64,000 bases of DNA, from positions 1,550,001-1,614,000 of the forward strand of contig JAULSU010000005.1 of assembly GCA_030512335.1 (NCBI GenBank), in the 5' to 3' direction. The position numbers and the translations under genes were made by a program. Positions 43,492 through 53,703 of this stretch are shown here, in pieces. Positions within the stretch are counted from its first letter, which is position 1, and each line of letters begins with the position of its first letter. The notes below the pieces were generated by a model. It made no database searches. It had not been told where the DNA came from and saw nothing but the letters and a program-made list of their open reading frames with translations. This DNA comes from Immersiella caudata (lineage: Eukaryota; Ascomycota; Sordariomycetes; Sordariales; Lasiosphaeriaceae).

Positions 43492-45702
43492 ATGGCTTCT
43501 TTGCACGCTGGTCTTGCCGCTACTTGGGCTATGCCCAACTTGGGCCAGCCAGCGACTGCCGGCGTTGTCGGGGCCGAGAGCCACTTCACGCTTGAGGCTA
43601 GCCCGGAGTCGGTCATGGATCCCGACCTCCGGTCTGTTGTCGACAGGAGGGATTTCGCCGATGGCGGCAAGTACCGCTCCGTCGTCAAATTGGCCATCCG
43701 CTACGAAGGTCAGGGCGCCAACCAGCCGGGTTATGCCATGGGCACGGGCTGGCTCATCTCCCCTGACACCGTTGTCACGGCCGGCCACAACGTCTTTGAC
43801 TGGTCCGGTTTCGGCAAGGGTCTCGGGAAGGCGGTGCAAATCAAGTGCTACATCGGATATCAGGGCGCCGCCAGCGTCAACTCGCCCGACGTTCAGTTCC
43901 GGCTGGCCAAGAACATCATCACGACACCCGAGTGGATTACTGGTCGCGAAAACCGCCACCGCGACGTCTCCTTTATCCAGGTTGACCGCCCATTTACCGG
44001 CGACCTGCGCATCTTCCGTTACGAGGACACGCCGGCGGCCGAAGACGATGAGATCATGCTTGGTGTTGTTGGCTACCCAGGAGACATGTCCATCATTGTC
44101 AACAACCGCAGGGAGAGGGGCGCCGAGATGTATGAAATGTTTGCCCCCGAGACCTATTCCCTCAGCGGCAACCGCCATGGAAACCCCTTGGGGCTCTTGG
44201 AGTACAGAGTGTCGACCTATGGCGGGCAGTCGGGTGCGCCCGTCATCCGCAAGGACGCCAAGGGAATGACCGTCATCGGGACGCACGTCTACGCCGCGGG
44301 CACCAGAAACCAGGCCAGCGTCATTGGCCCGCTCGGCAACGACTACAAGGCCCTCCTCCAGGCGTTTAGCGGCCAGCTTCCGGCTGCCAGCGAGGACGGC
44401 CGAGGCATCAAGCTGGTGCGCCATAGCTCGCCAGCTGCCAACAGAGGGGGCTTCACCCCGGCCAACCCTGTCATCCCTGCTCCGTCTGCAGAGGACTTCT
44501 TCGACGTGTTCAAGAGCGTTGCCAACTTTGTTGGTGGCAGGGTCCTGCCCGCGGCGGCGCCGATGGTCCTGGGTCCCGCCGGTGCCCCCCTCGCTGCCAT
44601 CGCTGGCGCTGCTATCAGTGCCATGGCCAACCGCGCCGAGTCGGCCTCTGGTGACCCCGCCGAAGTCGCCAGCGGTGCCGCCGAGCGTGCTGTGCTCGCC
44701 GAGTCGGCTTTGCAGACAGTCCTCAAGATGCAGTCGGGACCTGTCACGGACAAGGTCATTGGCGACATGAAACAGACCTACACCACTTTTACGCCCAGCG
44801 CCGAGACCATCGCCCCAAAGCTGGCGCCTGCCCTTGCGGATGCAGCCCGCCAAATCCAGTCGGACCACGAATACATGTCCAAGAACGAGGTCCCTCGCAG
44901 AGCGCTCCCACCCCGTCGGATCTCCGGCGTCCGCGCCGATTCTACCATGTACGGCACTAGCGACTTGGTGGTCGGTCTTCTCCAGCACCAGGTCAAGCCC
45001 CTTGTCGGCGAGGAGGGCTTCTTCGACGGCATCGGCTCTTTGATTGGCAGCGGCTTCCGCACAGCGAAGCCTTTCCTCCGCGTGGACGCCAAGGCTGCCC
45101 TGGGCCTGCTGGAGCAGAGGATCGGCGCCGAATCCGCGTGGGACCAGTCCCAAATTCCCGAGGCCCACGTTGCGGCCGCCGAGCTCGTCGCCAAGCGTGC
45201 CATCATCGGCGAGGCCGCGCTGCAGTCCCTCGAGAAGCTCTCTAGGACCGAGCTCGATCAGCTCAAGCTGTTTCCCAGCCGGAGCCAGAGACCTGCCGCC
45301 CTCGCCGAGGAGGGGTTCTTCGATGGTCTCCTCGATGCCGTCCAGAGCATTGGCTCTATTGTCGCCTCGGTCGCCCCCGCCGTCATCAAGACCGTGGTAC
45401 TCACCGTCGGCGACCTTTTGGGCGACGGCGGCTCCGAGCCCCTGATTATCCCCGCCACGGGTGAAGCCCCCACGCTCCGCAGACGGCCTAGCAGGAACCT
45501 GGCCGACATGCTCCGCGACGGCGACCTGAGCGGACTCAGCATCAACGACAATGATCCTACCAAGGTGGGTACCTCCACTTTTTCCTCCGCCACTCCCACG
45601 TTCAACCTCCAAATGCCCAGCCTGGACGCAGTGCAAGCCCGCCACGCGCTGGACGGGCCTGATCTCAACGAGGACAAACCTGTTTTTCAGGTCTACGAGT
45701 AA
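43492..45702 (+). CDS. Glutamyl-endopeptidase-like (S1B) serine protease with long acidic-FFD tail
   Basis: A 736-residue single-exon protein. Residues about 60-295 form a chymotrypsin-fold protease: His99 (VVTAGHNVFDW), Asp158 (HRDVSFIQVD) and Ser247 (YGGQSGAPVI). His265 in VIGTHVYAAG matches the S1-pocket histidine that gives V8/Glu-specific proteases their preference for Glu. Residues 300-736 have no known domain but repeat a module: SAEDFFDVF (about 333-341), GEEGFFDGIGSLIG (506-519) and AEEGFFDGLLDAV (605-617), each followed by a hydrophobic or amphipathic stretch; the paired helices AERAVLAESALQ and AKRAIIGEAALQ suggest internal duplication. There is no convincing signal peptide, so it is probably intracellular. 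The Glu-Gly bonds before FFDG could be sites for self-cleavage, which is inference. The protease call is firm, the tail is unexplained. Confidence 0.8.
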   Translation: MASLHAGLAATWAMPNLGQPATAGVVGAESHFTLEASPESVMDPDLRSVVDRRDFADGGKYRSVVKLAIRYEGQGANQPGYAMGTGWLISPDTVVTAGHNVFDWSGFGKGLGKAVQIKCYIGYQGAASVNSPDVQFRLAKNIITTPEWITGRENRHRDVSFIQVDRPFTGDLRIFRYEDTPAAEDDEIMLGVVGYPGDMSIIVNNRRERGAEMYEMFAPETYSLSGNRHGNPLGLLEYRVSTYGGQSGAPVIRKDAKGMTVIGTHVYAAGTRNQASVIGPLGNDYKALLQAFSGQLPAASEDGRGIKLVRHSSPAANRGGFTPANPVIPAPSAEDFFDVFKSVANFVGGRVLPAAAPMVLGPAGAPLAAIAGAAISAMANRAESASGDPAEVASGAAERAVLAESALQTVLKMQSGPVTDKVIGDMKQTYTTFTPSAETIAPKLAPALADAARQIQSDHEYMSKNEVPRRALPPRRISGVRADSTMYGTSDLVVGLLQHQVKPLVGEEGFFDGIGSLIGSGFRTAKPFLRVDAKAALGLLEQRIGAESAWDQSQIPEAHVAAAELVAKRAIIGEAALQSLEKLSRTELDQLKLFPSRSQRPAALAEEGFFDGLLDAVQSIGSIVASVAPAVIKTVVLTVGDLLGDGGSEPLIIPATGEAPTLRRRPSRNLADMLRDGDLSGLSINDNDPTKVGTSTFSSATPTFNLQMPSLDAVQARHALDGPDLNEDKPVFQVYE

Positions 45703-46780
45703 ATCATTTTTTATCTCATCTACTGACGACATGGTGCCTCCAGCCGATTTCAGCTTTTGTTTAATAATCGATCCGCCACTCGTCACACGCCACCGTGCGG
45801 TTCTGGGGAGGGAGGGAGGGAGGATGATATAATTATACACTGAGTTTCAGCCTCATACTTTCGCCTCTGTCCGCTTTCCATAAATCTGCGAATTACCATG
45901 GTTGATGCCAATGCACTTGGGCCAATCCAGTTGAGTTTGGCAACCTTCTCAACCATCAAGACCCGAACTCCGCCCTCCAATCGCGCGTCCAAGGGTGGCG
46001 ACGGCTTGGGTAACTGCCCAGCCGTTGGCGCGTCGACCTGTACCTGATGCATGTCGGTACCCGGGCACACTCTGAGAAGCGCATGGTACCTGTTACAGGA
46101 AATTCCTGCGATTCCGTGTTTTCCAAAACAGCGAATGAGCGAGCGGTGATGAAAAACGACTACCTCCTAACCCACCTCGGGAACTAACAACACTTATCAA
46201 GTTGTCTGAAGAAATGGATTGAAGATTTGAAATCAGCGGATTAATTAACGGTATGTATATTTTAATACAAAGGAAAAGAAAAATTCAATCTTGGAGAAAG
46301 GCCGGGGAGGGGACGGGGGGATTGGCAGAAGAGGCGAGCTCGTCGCAGCATTATGGCCGATTTGATGTCTCAATACCTGTCGGACGTCATTCTTTGCTAC
46401 ATTAGGTCATCACGGGGGAGGGGGGGGGGGGGCGGTGACGCGTAATTAAGAGCTGCTTCAGCTCGCACGTAAGACCGAAGTGGCTTCGAGCTAGGACGTT
46501 GACCGAGCACTACCTCGAACCTGTCATAGCCTCTGCACCACCTCTAATTCCCCTGTCAATCCTCCCTCATCAGCAGGTTGGCCATAACTCTTAGACCGAG
46601 TTTCATACCGTGGGGTTAGCCCTCGTGTCACAACATGGTCGGAGAGCGCCCGTTAAGATGGATAGGACTATGCTCAAGGAGACGTGGAGGCTATTGTTTG
46701 CGAAAAAAGTATACTATAATATCTACAATAATAATTACCAACTCTTGCACATCTTACAAAATCACATCTTTTACTTCTCT
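45703..46780. other. Intergenic with poly-G tract
   Basis: About 1.1 kb between the protease and the end of the extended HNH frame. A G-rich tract lies at 46414-46432 (five G, one A, then 13 G). An AT-rich patch lies near 46240-46290. No gene is supported. Confidence 0.5.
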
Positions 46781-47116
46781 TCAGCTCTTAAAGAGGGTTT
46801 TCACCTTCTCACCACCCTTCTTGGCAATGGAGGCTGTTCCTCTAATCGACTTTTTCCCCCATTCCTCAACTTTTGCTGATGCGAAGTTTAGCCTTGACAG
46901 CGTCTTCCTGATATTCCGAATCTCCCCGATCTCTTCTTCTTTCTCGGAGGTCAGTAGGTGCTTCTTAGGATCTGCGTCGCTAGGTTCTGCCCGGGGAGCG
47001 CCGGTAGTAATTTTGTCATCAGTGGTAGCAGATTGAGCTCCACGCGTAGCCTTGCTGCTGAGGTCATCACCGCTTGTCTGAGCTGGGGGATGAAGGAGGG
47101 TTGGAGCAGGGGGATC
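46781..47116 (-). other. 111-codon in-frame continuation of the HNH gene beyond its TAG
   Basis: After the TAG at 47117-47119 the same frame stays open for 111 codons to a TGA at 46781. Its text is protein-like: a Ser/Thr/Asp-rich linker (PAQTSGDDLSSKATRGAQSA) and a charged helical C-terminus (LTSEKEEEIGEIRNIRKTLS, SRLNFASAKVEEWGKKSIRG). No plausible intron removes the TAG. It is best seen as the original C-terminus, lost by CAG to TAG, or made only by stop-codon readthrough. Confidence 0.6.
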
Positions 47117-48577
47117 CTAACTGCCTGACCCTCTGTCTTCTACTTCTTTGCCCCGGTCTAGAATCTTCCTTTCAGCTCTCCACTCAGCGTCCTGCTTTGC
47201 CCATACCCGGTAATCTTGGTAAGCGTCCTCTAAAACATAACGCCTCCATCGCTTCGCGGCCTCCACACTGAGCACACCTTCTTCTTGTGCCGATCGGATG
47301 AGCATGTCCCAATCGCCAGGCATGTGCACTTCATCACGAACGGGGCCTTTGGCACTCGGTGGCGGGCCGCGGAAGATGTCCTTCAGCGCCCTACTAGCTA
47401 GCATACCGGCGAGCAATTTTTGGACGGCATATCGGAGTCGCAGAAAGTGCATGCTTGGCAACGGGTGTGTCGCCTCGTTTGCTGTGACAAGCTCATAAAC
47501 ATCCCCGTGTTGAAGAGCGGGAAAGACATGGCTGTTGTTACTGCCACGTCGGAAATCGGTGATGGTGCCCTTTTGGTGATCCCATGGACTGTGGACGAGG
47601 TTGCCGTCCGTGGTAATGTCTTTGAGCCACACTACTTGCAGGTAGAGCCGATGCGCCGAGTCTGTGGGGTGCTCTAGAGGTCGAAGGGCAAACCGGTGGC
47701 CATCCCAAAGTTTATGAACCTCAATCCGCAGAGGGAGGATATTGCACTTCTCATTCCCGGCGAATATAAGAGACTTGAGCCGCTCGACAGACCAGAAATT
47801 CCTTAACATGTCCCAAATCTCAATGGCATCCCCATCCGCTTTTAGCTTCTTTGTGACGCGAACATCAATGATGTGAGCTGCTTCCAAAGGGAATGTGCCG
47901 CCAGTAAGAACGCACATCTTGTTGTACCAGCCAGGGACGATATTTTGGGCATCCTGATCTGCCTTGCTGCGTGATGATGTTGCGGTTGCGATCTTGCGTC
48001 GCTTTGCAGGACCCGAAGATTCCGCTTCATTGCTTTGGCCTGCATCATCGACATCCCCGCTGCCTCCCTCAGCATACGTAGCATCTCGCTTGTTTTTCTC
48101 GTTCCAGAGCTTTCCCAGCTTATCGATGGCGAGGCCGTACTCGATGCAGAGTTGATTGAAGGCATCTTCAAGAAATTCGACATTTTGAGCTTTCATATAG
48201 AACCTAAGTCGCGTGATGTCGGTGGCGACGAGGGCTGAAGTTGGGTCGTGGACGATAGCCAACAAGCTGTGGTAGTTTTTCAACCAACATCCCCGATCGA
48301 TGTTAGGGTCGCAAAAATGGGCGTCGGAGTCGGAATCGCCATTCACTCCGCTGATTCGATCTTGAATATAAGCGATAAATTGTCGCTTGAGCTCTGCATT
48401 TGTCGATGGGAACTCTGAATCAGAGACGGTGGACTGCGGGTCAAACATTTCCGACTGCAACTCAGAGATCTGAGAGCCCGATGGCTGCGGCTCAACTGGA
48501 GGCTCCCAAGTGATGGAGTAGTTGCCGACGAAGTTGACTTGGATGGTGCCCGCGGGCGGTGCCTGGTCGGACTCCAT
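47117..48577 (-). CDS. HNH_2-type endonuclease-like protein, probably C-terminally truncated
   Basis: A 486-residue frame from the Met at 48577 (MESDQAPPAGTIQVNFVG); an in-frame extension of 93 codons upstream reads like leader sequence and is not used. Residues 1-210 are acidic and helical with a basic stretch (PAKRRKIA, possible nuclear signal). Residues about 220-300 form the HNH_2 domain: Cys222 in MCVLTGGTFPLEAAHIIDV, His235 of the first H, Asn279 in NILPLRIEVHKLWDGHRF and His288. This is the fungal branch common next to HET and NLR-type genes; DNA cleavage is inferred from motif completeness only. The frame continues 111 codons after the TAG, so the reference allele may be truncated. 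It is divergent from the HET gene at 49155. Confidence 0.78.
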   Translation of the reverse strand: MESDQAPPAGTIQVNFVGNYSITWEPPVEPQPSGSQISELQSEMFDPQSTVSDSEFPSTNAELKRQFIAYIQDRISGVNGDSDSDAHFCDPNIDRGCWLKNYHSLLAIVHDPTSALVATDITRLRFYMKAQNVEFLEDAFNQLCIEYGLAIDKLGKLWNEKNKRDATYAEGGSGDVDDAGQSNEAESSGPAKRRKIATATSSRSKADQDAQNIVPGWYNKMCVLTGGTFPLEAAHIIDVRVTKKLKADGDAIEIWDMLRNFWSVERLKSLIFAGNEKCNILPLRIEVHKLWDGHRFALRPLEHPTDSAHRLYLQVVWLKDITTDGNLVHSPWDHQKGTITDFRRGSNNSHVFPALQHGDVYELVTANEATHPLPSMHFLRLRYAVQKLLAGMLASRALKDIFRGPPPSAKGPVRDEVHMPGDWDMLIRSAQEEGVLSVEAAKRWRRYVLEDAYQDYRVWAKQDAEWRAERKILDRGKEVEDRGSGS

Positions 48578-49154
48578 GGCGAGCGATAGCTGACTGCCAC
48601 AGTAGGCAAGCCTTAGTTGCAAAAAAAGCAATGCTTCAATACGTACCAACGCGAACAACGGAAACTGGTATCTTTGCAGTTTGTGATGGTACTGGGGAAG
48701 GAATAGATTAGAATTGAGGCGAAAATTAAAAGAGCAGAAAGTGTGTGCTTGCCCCTCGCGACGCAAACCTTGTCCCGTGCCACTAAACCTTACCAGCCAA
48801 ACCTTACCCCGCACCACCAAAAACCTTACGGAAACCCCGATGAGCGCGTCCCCCACAAAGGACTCCCACGTCCGTTGGAGTGCGTGCCAGTTCGCGTGTA
48901 GGGGACGAAAAATGGGCCTCTAACGGTGTGCAGCAGCCGCGTAGGGGATCACCCTAGCTCAGGGACGAATCAGGGGAAGCTCAGGACAAATCAGCCACAG
49001 CTCACCCCAGCTAAGGACTACATTCGGAAGAGGAAATTTCGTGTGCCCAGATTCGTCGCAGGAAACCAAGCTGTTTCACATTTTCTCTCACCTTTCCGCT
49101 CAACACCCCTCTGCACCTCAACTTGACCGCCTCGGATCCGCAGGGTCCTGCAAA
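48578..49154. promoter_or_regulatory. Shared upstream region of the HNH and HET genes
   Basis: About 580 bp between divergent starts. Near 48940-49020 a short motif recurs: AGCTCAGGACAAATCAG, CTCAGGGACGAATCAGG and related AGCTCA repeats. No coding region is supported. Confidence 0.45.
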
Positions 49155-51398
49155 ATGTCATCTCCACCAAAGCCGGTCGCAAAAAATCTCGTCCTGTACA
49201 ATGTCGAGCGAGTTTTCGACCCACTGGCAAGTCGCCGTCGCAGAACTCGCGACTCGATGCCGAAACCATTTGACGGCGACCTCTCTCTGGACCATTCACG
49301 CGCCAAGCTTCCCATCACTTACGGAATTGATCTTCAGCAACACGCCCAGGTCTCTACATACGAGTACCAGCCTCTCAGAGAGGGGGAGATCCGGCTCCTA
49401 CAGTTCCGGGAGGAAAGCGACACACGGTCCATCAGCGCGAAGCTCATTCATGTTGATCTTCAATCAGCTGCGAAATCTTACATCGCGATTTCCTACTGCT
49501 GGGGTCCCAAGGACACTTCCAGGTGCCTCTCGATCAGCGACAACACAGTCTTGGCCATCTCCCAGACCGTCGAAGATCTGTTACAGCACATTGTCAGTGG
49601 TGAAGTCACGTCCATCTGGATAGACGCAATCTGCATCAATCAAGTCGACGACAAGGACAAAAACCAGCAAATCCGGCTCATGCGCGACATTTACACCGCA
49701 GCATCAGAAACCGTGGCCTGGCTTGGGCAGCCATCCGCCCCAGACAAACTATGGCGCTATTTGCACTCTTACGACAACAACTTGAGCTGGAGAGACCACG
49801 TAGACGACATCCTGGAGGTGTTGTCGGCACCCTGGTTTGGGAGAGTCTGGGTCATCCAAGAGGTAGGCTGTAGCGAAAGCATACGGGTCTTGTTCGGCGG
49901 TATTTCAATGAGTTGGGACTACTTCTGCGACCTCAACTTTTACCTCAACGAGTCGGGTGTCATGAACAAGATCCTCCACGACTCCGAGTTCGTCAACAGG
50001 CGGGAAGCCCTTACACAAGCTTGGGCAACACCGGCGTACTTTGTGCGCTTTCTCATGATCGTGCGAGCGAGTATCCAGAACGCAGCGAAGGAATCCGATC
50101 CCGGCTCAGCCCTCAATCCTCTCGACAGCTTCCTCCTGGACACCCGACTTCACAAGGCCACTGACCCTCGAGACAAGGTCTACTCGCTCCTCGGCATCGT
50201 CAAACCCGCATCCCGCCACCTCCTCTTTGCAGACTATGCAAACGACAGCGTAGACTCCGCTTTCCGGGAAGCCGCTTGCTTATGCTACTGTCGCGGGAGG
50301 CTGGCTTTGCTCGGTCTCTGTGGCACAGCTATTCCTCGAAAAAGTGTCAAGTATCCTTTCACTCCCTCATGGGTCCCGGACCTCACTGTCACCCTCCCAG
50401 GGACGGTCTGGTCCTCACGCTACGATGACTACGACACATCTTGGGCCCGCGCGCCAGCCATCGTACGCATGATCGAGAAGCAGATGCTCCACCAACCTCC
50501 ACCGGGCACCGCCCTCTACGTTATTCCTCTCCGGTTACTCTCCATCGTAGGCGGCATAGCTGATACCATCGCCGGCATCTCCACGGAGCCGCCGCTAGCC
50601 AAGCCAGACCTGAACGAGCTCTGCAACCAAGTCAATGACCACTCCGCGCCAGTCCATCTCATCACGACGGAGGGCGATTACCGAAAGAAAGTAGTCCGCG
50701 AGACCATGGAACTGTGCAAGAGGACGCAGCCGTACCCGAGCGGGGCAGAATACACACCAGGGCGTATCTGCTGGAAAACGCTAACGGCGGATCTTGATGG
50801 GACGCACGGCAGAGCGGATGCAAGCTTCTTTGATGAGGCGTTCAAGGTTTATCGCCGCATGGAGTTTGGCGAAGTTGAGGATGAGGACGCATTGGAAGCT
50901 GATGCGAGGGAGAAACACAAGGGTAAAGACACCGCGAGTAAGGAGCCAGAACACAGCGGAAATGCCATGACTGAGGAGGAGTTCCAAGCGAAAGTATACG
51001 AAGTACGGGTGATGCATGCTAGAATCGAAAGGGCGATGAGCATGGCAGCAGCGGGAGTGCATAGACGAGTGTTCTGGACGAAAAGGGGGTATGTCGGTCT
51101 AGCGACGGTGGGTATCCAAGAGGGAGATTCAGTCATGCTACTCCGTGGGGCGTGTGTGCCGTTTATCTTGCGGCATGCTGATATGTGTGGATGTGGTGGC
51201 AGCGGCGTGGGGCCGGTTCTCACGCCGGTTTCGGACCCGTTGGTGGTTAAGGGGGAGGATGGGAGTCAAGAAACGAGCGAAGGAGGGGAAAAGGAGGCGA
51301 AGAAATGTGTCTTCAAGATTGTGTGTGAGGCTTATGTGTGTGGGATGATGGACGATTTCAGTCCGGCTGATGCAAAAGAAACGATTTTAGTCTGGTAG
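49155..51398 (+). CDS. HET-domain protein (heterokaryon incompatibility type), first copy
   Basis: A 747-residue single-exon protein starting at the Met at 49155 (context AAAATGTC), preferred to an upstream Met because the 38 codons before it look like leader sequence. The HET domain spans about residues 105-260: YIAISYCWGPKD (109-120), SIWIDAICINQVDDKDKNQQ (about 153-172) and SETVAWLGQ, followed by WFGRVWVIQEV. HET domains are TIR-like modules that trigger regulated cell death when non-self is sensed. The long C-terminal part has the usual ankyrin-less HET layout with DPRDKVYSLLGI and a late HRRVFWTKRGYVGLA motif, plus an E/K-rich low-complexity insert near residue 590-630. It faces away from the HNH gene. 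Confident in family, not in recognition specificity. Confidence 0.9.
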   Translation: MSSPPKPVAKNLVLYNVERVFDPLASRRRRTRDSMPKPFDGDLSLDHSRAKLPITYGIDLQQHAQVSTYEYQPLREGEIRLLQFREESDTRSISAKLIHVDLQSAAKSYIAISYCWGPKDTSRCLSISDNTVLAISQTVEDLLQHIVSGEVTSIWIDAICINQVDDKDKNQQIRLMRDIYTAASETVAWLGQPSAPDKLWRYLHSYDNNLSWRDHVDDILEVLSAPWFGRVWVIQEVGCSESIRVLFGGISMSWDYFCDLNFYLNESGVMNKILHDSEFVNRREALTQAWATPAYFVRFLMIVRASIQNAAKESDPGSALNPLDSFLLDTRLHKATDPRDKVYSLLGIVKPASRHLLFADYANDSVDSAFREAACLCYCRGRLALLGLCGTAIPRKSVKYPFTPSWVPDLTVTLPGTVWSSRYDDYDTSWARAPAIVRMIEKQMLHQPPPGTALYVIPLRLLSIVGGIADTIAGISTEPPLAKPDLNELCNQVNDHSAPVHLITTEGDYRKKVVRETMELCKRTQPYPSGAEYTPGRICWKTLTADLDGTHGRADASFFDEAFKVYRRMEFGEVEDEDALEADAREKHKGKDTASKEPEHSGNAMTEEEFQAKVYEVRVMHARIERAMSMAAAGVHRRVFWTKRGYVGLATVGIQEGDSVMLLRGACVPFILRHADMCGCGGSGVGPVLTPVSDPLVVKGEDGSQETSEGGEKEAKKCVFKIVCEAYVCGMMDDFSPADAKETILVW

Positions 51399-53703
51399 TA
51401 GGTTTTTCATTTAGTGGATTATTATCACCGCAGTTGCAGAAGTTGGCACATAGTGACAGGACAGGTGTCAGGGGCTCTATCATGACCCAAGAAGGGGTAA
51501 CACTGAAATGCGATTTTGGTTCTCAACCACTCTAAGTTTAACGACATTATCCGACACTAAGAGCGAGTGAAGAGCTGGAAAGTTTATAGCAGGAAAAGCA
51601 GATGCAGGGCATCAGGCTGAAACTTTGTCTTGTCTTGTTTACCAGCGATTGGGGGTTGTTCTCAGGGGTAGAGTACACGCTTTTATGTCTAGGGGGGGAG
51701 GGGTTCAAAGCCTACCCCACTCTCCAGCCCAGCGCAGCCGATTTTTAGCCGAACGCATCCCTCCCGCTCACACAACCTCCCCCGGCTTCCTAGGGCATTC
51801 AGCATCAGGAAGACAGCGAAATAATCAAATGACGGCTCCAGATGTGTCAACTTCTGAAACCACCAGAAGCTCGCAGAAGGTGGGTGGGATTTCACCTCCA
51901 ACTCTAGCCGAACTTCACCGCTGATCGGCCGAAGAAGCTTGGGCGCGCATATGAGAAACCGGCGGCCCCGCACCCAACGACCCAGCACCGCTGTCCAACT
52001 TTTTCAGCGTCAAGTTCGATCTGGGAGAGTACTCTTCTGTTGTCGCATACATCCTCAAGGCTCTTTAGCTTACCCAAGATGACTCGAAGAAAAGGACCCT
52101 CCGTGAACGCTTGGCAAAGTGCCACATGCCCGGGAGACGATTTGACTAAGCCCAGAAGATTTCCGAGGAGATTGGGTGACGGTATTTCTGCTTATCTGGC
52201 ACCAGCAACCCGCAAGGCGGTTGCGCAGGTCCTCCGCCGATGGCAGAATCCTCCCCAAGAGAAGATCAAGACGGAGAGGGCCAAGACCCCGCCAATGTAC
52301 GGCAGCGACAACTCTATGAAGGCACAGCCAAGCTTGGAGCTCAACCGTTAGAGTTTCGATGAGCAAAACACTGCACTTTAGATTCGATACTTGCCCCTCT
52401 TCTAACCCGCGTCCGGACCCGACACGTTCCTCACCTACTCGAGCTCAATGACCTCAAGCCTCGCCTCCTTGAAGACCTCCACCTCATCATCCCGTGAACA
52501 TATGCCATAGAGGCGCAGCGATTCTCTCGAACCGTTTGCTAAGGAGCTGACAATTCTTGATATCCTGCCTGCCGTCTAAGAATGCCCTCCACATTGTATC
52601 GTCGCTCTCCGTCACGAGGCCGCAGAAACCGCTCGTGAACAAACGCCAGTCTCAACGGACCGTGGTGCCGCGTGCTCCAAAATCCTCAGAACAATCTCAT
52701 CGAGGCAGGTATTGATGTTAGGGCGGAGGTCTTCCTATTGCGGGGACGCATCGAGCGGGCCAGCGGCCGGCGCTTCTGTCGAGCTCATATATGTTCGTTG
52801 GTTGGACGTCCAACAGGTAGCGCCATGGCCACTGGACGGTTGTCACTGGGTCTTGGTCGTGGCCTTGATGGCGTGTTGCGCAGTGGAATGATGACCGGCC
52901 TCTAGAAAACCACAGGTGTAAGCAACCGGTCGAGGAGATAAAACATTTACGGAATGGCTAGTGGTTGTGCGCTCCATACCTAGGCTTGCGCGAGGAGTTG
53001 CTGATGGCGAGAGGAAAAGGCTAACCACAGAATTTTGGCAATGGATTGCGTTGGTCTTAACCATTGGTGGTGTGGGAGGGAAGTTGGTGAAGAGGACGTT
53101 GATTCAGGCAAGCCTCTTGGGACACTCGGTCGGGTTGAAAACCCAAAAAAACCTGTGGGCCCAAATTGTCATTTCTTTCATTCGCGCCTTCCAAGCCTGA
53201 GCTACAGGAGGAGCCCTGGTGAACGCTACTCGCTCAACTGCCCGGGACCTTGGAATGGGTGGGTTACCTCAAAAAATAGGGCCATTCATCTTATGCGTTC
53301 TCCAAAAAAAAAAACAAAAAAAAAAAAAAAAACACAGTAGTTTTTAACCTAGGCAGGCACCACACCATCTTGAATCAGGAAACAAGGGACCCTTAAGACA
53401 GATTTCAAAAGGGATCGTGGCTCGCGGTTCTCGTATCCACATTGTTTGCACTTTGCGTACGGGTCCAGGCAGGCGGCACAGGGGGCCAGCTCATTTCAAG
53501 CGGAGAATCCTCAAAGATATGCATCTTTCTTACGCCCATTTCACCATCACTCCAAGGCAAAATCATAAAAAGGCAAGAACTGGATATGGCCATGCAAAGT
53601 TCGCTAACTACGCCAATACACAATGAGGAATGTACAAAAGGTATACAATCCCGCTGACCCAAATATAATGCAAACGCTATGCTGATGAAACAATGCCTCC
53701 CCC
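51399..53703. other. 2.3-kb intergenic region with coding relics
   Basis: Only fragments occur: a 90-codon plus-strand frame near 52079-52351 (MTRRKGPSVNAWQSATCPGD) and, in another frame, LRR-like text near 52410-52490 (HLLELNDLKPRLLEDLHL) soon closed by stops. A long A-rich tract lies at 53304-53332. These look like decayed coding sequence rather than a working gene. Confidence 0.4.
53304..53332. repeat. Poly-A tract
   Basis: Eleven A, one C, then seventeen A. It could be a retroposed poly-A tail or a simple homopolymer; no element with target-site duplication is recognisable next to it. Confidence 0.85.

Noticed and set aside
43330..45840. 836-codon antisense frame opposite the protease gene
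   Set aside because: It is the shadow of a GC-rich gene with strong third-position bias; the sense frame has a clear catalytic triad.
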